In this document: in pieces, positions 59,788-64,000 of the stretch
Layout: each line of letters begins with the position of its first letter
Numbering within the stretch: position 1 is the first letter of the stretch
Origin: an uncultured SAR86 cluster bacterium
Lineage (GTDB): Bacteria; Pseudomonadota; Gammaproteobacteria; Magnimaribacterales; Magnimaribacteraceae
DNA: 64,000 nucleotides
Assembly (NCBI GenBank): GCA_938075195.1
Contig: CALJGK010000010.1
Span: 1-64,000 of the forward strand
Direction: 5' to 3'
Translations under genes and position numbers: made by a program
The notes under the pieces: generated by a model
The model's database searches: none
The model's input: only the letters and a program-made list of their open reading frames with translations
Told to the model about the DNA's origin: nothing

Positions 59788-61178
59788 GAAATAAATTCTC
59801 TAACATCTACAAAACTGCCTTGTATTGCTGAAGCGGCAGCTGTAGCCGGTGATACGAGATGCGTTCTGCCTCCATATCCCTGTCTTCCCTCAAAATTTCT
59901 ATTTGAAGTAGATGCGCAATGCTCCCCATCACCCAATTGATCAGGGTTCATCGCGAGACACATGGAACATCCCGGAGCTCTCCACTCAAAGCCGGATTGA
60001 ATAAAGATTTCATCAAGGCCTTCTTCAATAGCCTGCTTTGAGACTAGACCTGATCCAGGCACAACAATTGCTCTTTTAATTGTGCTGGATATCTTCTTTC
60101 CTTCTAAGATTTTTGCAGCCTCTCTTAAATCCTCTATTCTAGAATTAGTGCAAGAACCAATAAATATCTGATCTAGTCTGATATCTTTTATCCTTATCCC
60201 AGATTCAAGATTCATGTAATCAAGTGCGTGCTTCATGGAATCACTTGTAGGTTCTGGAATTGAGCCATCTATATCAATGACCATCTCCGGAGAGGTACCC
60301 CAAGTCACTTGAGGAGCAATAGAAGATCCATCAATAATTATCTCTTTATCAAAATAGGATCCCTGGTCGCTAATTAAATCCTTCCATTGGTTAATTGCTT
60401 CTAACCATTTCTCACCTTTAGGAGCAAAAGGTCTATTTCTTATGTAATCTTCTGTAGTTTTATCATACGCAACCAAACCAGCTCTAGCTCCAGCTTCGAT
60501 AGCCATATTGCAAACAGTCATTCGTCCTTCGATAGACATATTTTCTATTACAGATCCACTATATTCAATTGCATATCCAGTGCCACCTGCAGTACCAATT
60601 TGCCCTATTACAGCAAGCGTGACATCTTTAGGAGTTACACCATCTTGTAACTCACCAGAAATAGTTACTCTCATATTTTTTAATTTTGAAGTCTTCAAGC
60701 ATTGAGTGGCTAAAACATGCTCTACTTCTGATGTTCCGATACCCATAGACAGTGTAGCCAATGCTCCATGAGTAGAAGTATGAGAATCACCGCAAACGAT
60801 AGTCATACCAGGTAAAGTTAATCCTTGTTCTGGACCAACCACATGCACAATACCCTGCCTTTTATCATGAATATCGAATTGCAAAATATCATGCTCTTTA
60901 CAGTTATCATCTAGAGTTACAACTTGTAATTTAGCAACTTCATCATAAATACCTTCCAATCCTTTAGATCTGTCAGTTGTAGGGACATTATGATCTGGTG
61001 TTGCTATATTTGCTGATATTCTCCAAGGACTTCTACCTGCTAACTTAAGCCCTTCAAACGCCTGCGGAGAAGTAACTTCATGGATTAGATGTCTATCTAT
61101 GTAGAGTAAATAGGTATTATCGGCTCTTTGAGTTACCTCATGCAGATTCCACAATTTATCATATAAAGTGTAAGGCAT
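59784..61178 (-). CDS. leuC: 3-isopropylmalate dehydratase large subunit
   Basis: 464 aa; [52 protein letters not shown]. Confidence 0.98.
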   Translation of the reverse strand: MPYTLYDKLWNLHEVTQRADNTYLLYIDRHLIHEVTSPQAFEGLKLAGRSPWRISANIATPDHNVPTTDRSKGLEGIYDEVAKLQVVTLDDNCKEHDILQFDIHDKRQGIVHVVGPEQGLTLPGMTIVCGDSHTSTHGALATLSMGIGTSEVEHVLATQCLKTSKLKNMRVTISGELQDGVTPKDVTLAVIGQIGTAGGTGYAIEYSGSVIENMSIEGRMTVCNMAIEAGARAGLVAYDKTTEDYIRNRPFAPKGEKWLEAINQWKDLISDQGSYFDKEIIIDGSSIAPQVTWGTSPEMVIDIDGSIPEPTSDSMKHALDYMNLESGIRIKDIRLDQIFIGSCTNSRIEDLREAAKILEGKKISSTIKRAIVVPGSGLVSKQAIEEGLDEIFIQSGFEWRAPGCSMCLAMNPDQLGDGEHCASTSNRNFEGRQGYGGRTHLVSPATAAASAIQGSFVDVREFIS

Positions 61179-61188
61179 AATAAGGGTC

Positions 61189-62277
61189 TTAAGAAAGATC
61201 TGGAATTTCAGTTACAACATCAGCATTTTGGGCCCTATTCCTTAAAAAATGATCCATGATAACCAATGCAGTCATTGCCTCTGCAATGGGTGTAGCTCTA
61301 ACTCCTACACAGGGATCATGTCTACCTTTGACCTGAATTTGTTGAGACTCTCCTGAACTGTTAATAGTTTGACCTTCTTTATTAATGCTTGAAGTAGGCT
61401 TTAAAACTATAGATACATTAACATCTTGTCCGGTACTAATACCACCTGAAATACCACCTGAATTATTAGATAAATAACCATCAGGACTCATTTCATCTCT
61501 GGATTCAGAACCTTTTGCAGAAACGAGATCGAAACCCTTACCGACCTCAAAACCTTTAACGGCGTTGATGCTCATTAAACCTTTAGCTAAATCAGCTTCA
61601 AGCTTATCAAAAACTGGTTCTCCAAGGCCCACAGGCAGATTCGAAACAACAACTTCTATCTTTGCACCTATAGAATCACCTTCTTTTCTTAATTTATCTA
61701 TCAGATTTTCGATATCTTTTAGAACATTTTTATCAGGACAAAAGAAAGGGTTGTTATTTATTTCACCTAAATCAATACTGTTTATCTTGATATTTCCTAT
61801 TTGAGATAAATAACCAGTGACTGAAATATTTAAACGCTCAATTAGATATTTTTTTGCCACAGCTCCTGCAGCAACTCTCATTGCTGTTTCTCTAGCAGAA
61901 GATCTACCACCCCCTCTGTGATCTCTAAATCCGTATTTCTTTGAATACACATAATCAGCATGGGAAGGCCTAAAGACGTCTTTTAAATCATCATAATCTT
62001 TTGATTTCTGATCATTATTTCTTATTAATAGGCCAATAGGAGTTCCAGTTGTTTTTCCTTCGAATACACCTGATAAAATTTCTACTTCGTCATCTTCTTT
62101 TCTTTGTGTCGTATATTTTGAAGAACCAGGTTTTCTTTTATCTAATTCTTTTTGAATATCCTCTTCACAAAGGTCTAATCCTGGAGGGCAGCCATCAATT
62201 ACACATCCAAGAGCAACTCCATGACTCTCACCGAATGTGGTCACGATAAAAGAATTTCCAAACGAGTTTCCAGACAT
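61189..62277 (-). CDS. aroC: chorismate synthase
   Basis: 362 aa; [74 protein letters not shown]. Confidence 0.98.
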   Translation of the reverse strand: MSGNSFGNSFIVTTFGESHGVALGCVIDGCPPGLDLCEEDIQKELDKRKPGSSKYTTQRKEDDEVEILSGVFEGKTTGTPIGLLIRNNDQKSKDYDDLKDVFRPSHADYVYSKKYGFRDHRGGGRSSARETAMRVAAGAVAKKYLIERLNISVTGYLSQIGNIKINSIDLGEINNNPFFCPDKNVLKDIENLIDKLRKEGDSIGAKIEVVVSNLPVGLGEPVFDKLEADLAKGLMSINAVKGFEVGKGFDLVSAKGSESRDEMSPDGYLSNNSGGISGGISTGQDVNVSIVLKPTSSINKEGQTINSSGESQQIQVKGRHDPCVGVRATPIAEAMTALVIMDHFLRNRAQNADVVTEIPDLS

Positions 62278-62396
62278 TTTCTTACTTATTACTTAATAGG
62301 GGGTGCGATTATAGAATTTTTAAGGATCTTGAGCATTAAATTTGATATTTAATTGGAAAATATCAATATACTTCAAATATTCAATCAGAGGAACAT

Positions 62397-63035
62397 ATGA
62401 TAAAAGCTGTATTTTGGGATTTCGGAGGAGTAATAACCACTAGTCCTTTTGAGTCTTTTAATAGATTTGAAGAACAAAATAATTTACCTAAAGATTTTCT
62501 AAGATTAGTTAACTCTACGAATCCAGATTCTAATGCTTGGGCAAAATTAGAGCGTAGTGAAGTTGATCTTGATGAATTTAACGATTTGTTCATGGAAGAA
62601 AGTAGAAAATTAGGTCATGCCACTCCAGGTAAGGAAGTAATAGCTCTTTTAAAAGGAGAAGTAAGGCCTCAAATGATAAATGCATTAAAATCTATAAAAA
62701 ATAGATTAGTGCTAGCTTGTTTGACAAATAATATTCAAGCTATGGACAAGCAGTTTGAAGGAAATGTTTCTGCGTCAGGTAAACACGATGAAGTAATGCA
62801 GTTATTTGACTTTGTGATTGAATCAAGCAAAGTAAATGTAAGAAAGCCTGATCCCAATTTCTATTTATTAGCTTGTGAAAAAGCAAATATAAGACCTGAT
62901 GAGGCTATATTTTTAGATGATCTAGGAATCAATCTAAAACCCGCCAAAGAATTAGGCATGAGGACCATTAAAGTAATTGATCCGGATGTGGCCTTAGATG
63001 AACTTCAATTGCTTTTAGACTTTCAACTGTCTTAA
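62397..63035 (+). CDS. HAD family hydrolase
   Basis: 212 aa; IKAVFWDFGGVI, ACLTNN, RKPDPNFYLLACEKANIRPDEAIFLDDLGINLKPAKELGM. Confidence 0.9.
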   Translation: MIKAVFWDFGGVITTSPFESFNRFEEQNNLPKDFLRLVNSTNPDSNAWAKLERSEVDLDEFNDLFMEESRKLGHATPGKEVIALLKGEVRPQMINALKSIKNRLVLACLTNNIQAMDKQFEGNVSASGKHDEVMQLFDFVIESSKVNVRKPDPNFYLLACEKANIRPDEAIFLDDLGINLKPAKELGMRTIKVIDPDVALDELQLLLDFQLS

Positions 63036-63036
63036 G

Positions 63037-64000
63037 CTAAGCAACTAGACCAGCACAATAACCTGAAGACCAAGCCCATTGGAAATTAAAGCCGCCCAAG
63101 TGACCGGTGACATCAAGAACCTCTCCTATAAAATAAAGTCCTTGATGATTGTTTACTTCCATGGTTTGTGAATTAATATAATTGGTATCTACTCCACCTA
63201 ATGTAACTTCAGCTGTCCTATAACCTTCAGTAGATGAAGGTTTCACTTTCCATTGATTCAAGGAGTGGCCTATGTTTATCAATTTTTTATCAGAGATATC
63301 ATTCAAAGAATTTTCAGCAACCTCTCTCCACAAAAGCTCTTGTAACTCTAACACTAGGGACTTACTCAAAAAGGATGATAAATAGTTCCTTATTAAAGAT
63401 TTATTATTAAGTCTCTTTTCTGCAACCAGTTCTTCAGCTAAATTCCTTTCAGGCAAAAGATTTATAGTTATCTCTTGTCCGGGTTCCCAATAATTAGATA
63501 TTTGCAGTATTGCCGGTCCGCTTAATCCTCTATGAGTAAATAAAATGTTTTCTCTAAAAGATTTATTAGCACATCTGACTTCTGCATCTAAAGAAATTCC
63601 CGAAAGTTTTTCACAAAATGGCTTCAGGGAGTCGCTAAACATGAAAGGTACTAAGCCCGCACTAAGCGTATTCAAGGACATATTATATTGCTCAGCAAGT
63701 TTATAACCGAAGTCACTTCCTCCTAGGGTTGGGACAGAAAGAGCCCCTGTAGCAACAATTAAAGACTTACAATCAATCTTTAAGGCCGCTTCTCCTTTAA
63801 TATTTTTTTCATAACCTTCAACTCTATATTTCTCATGAATAAGTTTATCTTCATTATCTAAATTTATAACAGAACTTATCTCAGAGTTCTTAATAATCTT
63901 AACCTTATTAATCTCACACTCTTTAAGTAACATATTGACGATATCCTTAGCAGAATGGACGCAAAAAAGCTGATTATGCTTACGTTCTTCAAACTCAATC
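63037..64000 (-). CDS. NAD(P)/FAD-dependent oxidoreductase (YhiN/BaiN-like), 5' truncated by the window edge
   Basis: Frame stays open upstream of the listed Met to 64000 (IEFEERKHNQLFCVHSAKDIVNM...); LIVATGALSVPTLGGSDFGYKLAEQ, LFTHRGLSGPAILQIS, GLYFIGEVLDVTGHLGGFNFQWAWSSG. Confidence 0.9.
   Translation of the reverse strand, partial: IEFEERKHNQLFCVHSAKDIVNMLLKECEINKVKIIKNSEISSVINLDNEDKLIHEKYRVEGYEKNIKGEAALKIDCKSLIVATGALSVPTLGGSDFGYKLAEQYNMSLNTLSAGLVPFMFSDSLKPFCEKLSGISLDAEVRCANKSFRENILFTHRGLSGPAILQISNYWEPGQEITINLLPERNLAEELVAEKRLNNKSLIRNYLSSFLSKSLVLELQELLWREVAENSLNDISDKKLINIGHSLNQWKVKPSSTEGYRTAEVTLGGVDTNYINSQTMEVNNHQGLYFIGEVLDVTGHLGGFNFQWAWSSGYCAGLVA

Noticed and set aside
1-64000. CRISPR array, prophage, transposase or integrase
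   Set aside because: No regularly spaced repeats and no phage structural, transposase or integrase motifs seen in any listed ORF.

Overview
This 64 kb window looks like AT-rich, gene-dense chromosome from a free-living, probably marine, gammaproteobacterium. That placement is an inference from gene content and order; no taxonomic search was run. I found no CRISPR array, rRNA, prophage or IS element. About 60 CDSs and three tRNAs (Arg-CCT, Ser-GCT, Asn-GTT) are supported. The left third (about 0.1-24 kb) is accessory or catabolic: an acyl-CoA carboxylase subunit, an aldehyde dehydrogenase, a compact sulfotransferase / APS-kinase-like / HxGH nucleotidyltransferase / 2-hydroxyacid dehydrogenase operon, a GMC oxidoreductase, an alternative oxidase, and three TonB-dependent receptors, one behind a Fur-type operator. 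The rest is conserved housekeeping: lysC-alaS, purL/mltF, uvrB, cysS-gltX/ppi-lpxH, umuDC with a LexA box, miaE, acnB, and the long purF-cvpA-SPOR-folC-accD-trpABF-truA-fimV-like-asd-leuBDC-aroC block. The best second-look items are the putative sulfo-activation/transfer operon, the bacterial alternative oxidase, a UmuD homologue with Val-Gly at its predicted autocleavage site, a 25-bp duplicated TonB-receptor 3' end next to three stem-loops, a FimV reduced to TM plus C-terminal repeat, an MltF lacking its solute-binding domain, and a stand-alone Cas4/RecB-like nuclease. I did not see an unambiguous, entirely new multi-gene system.
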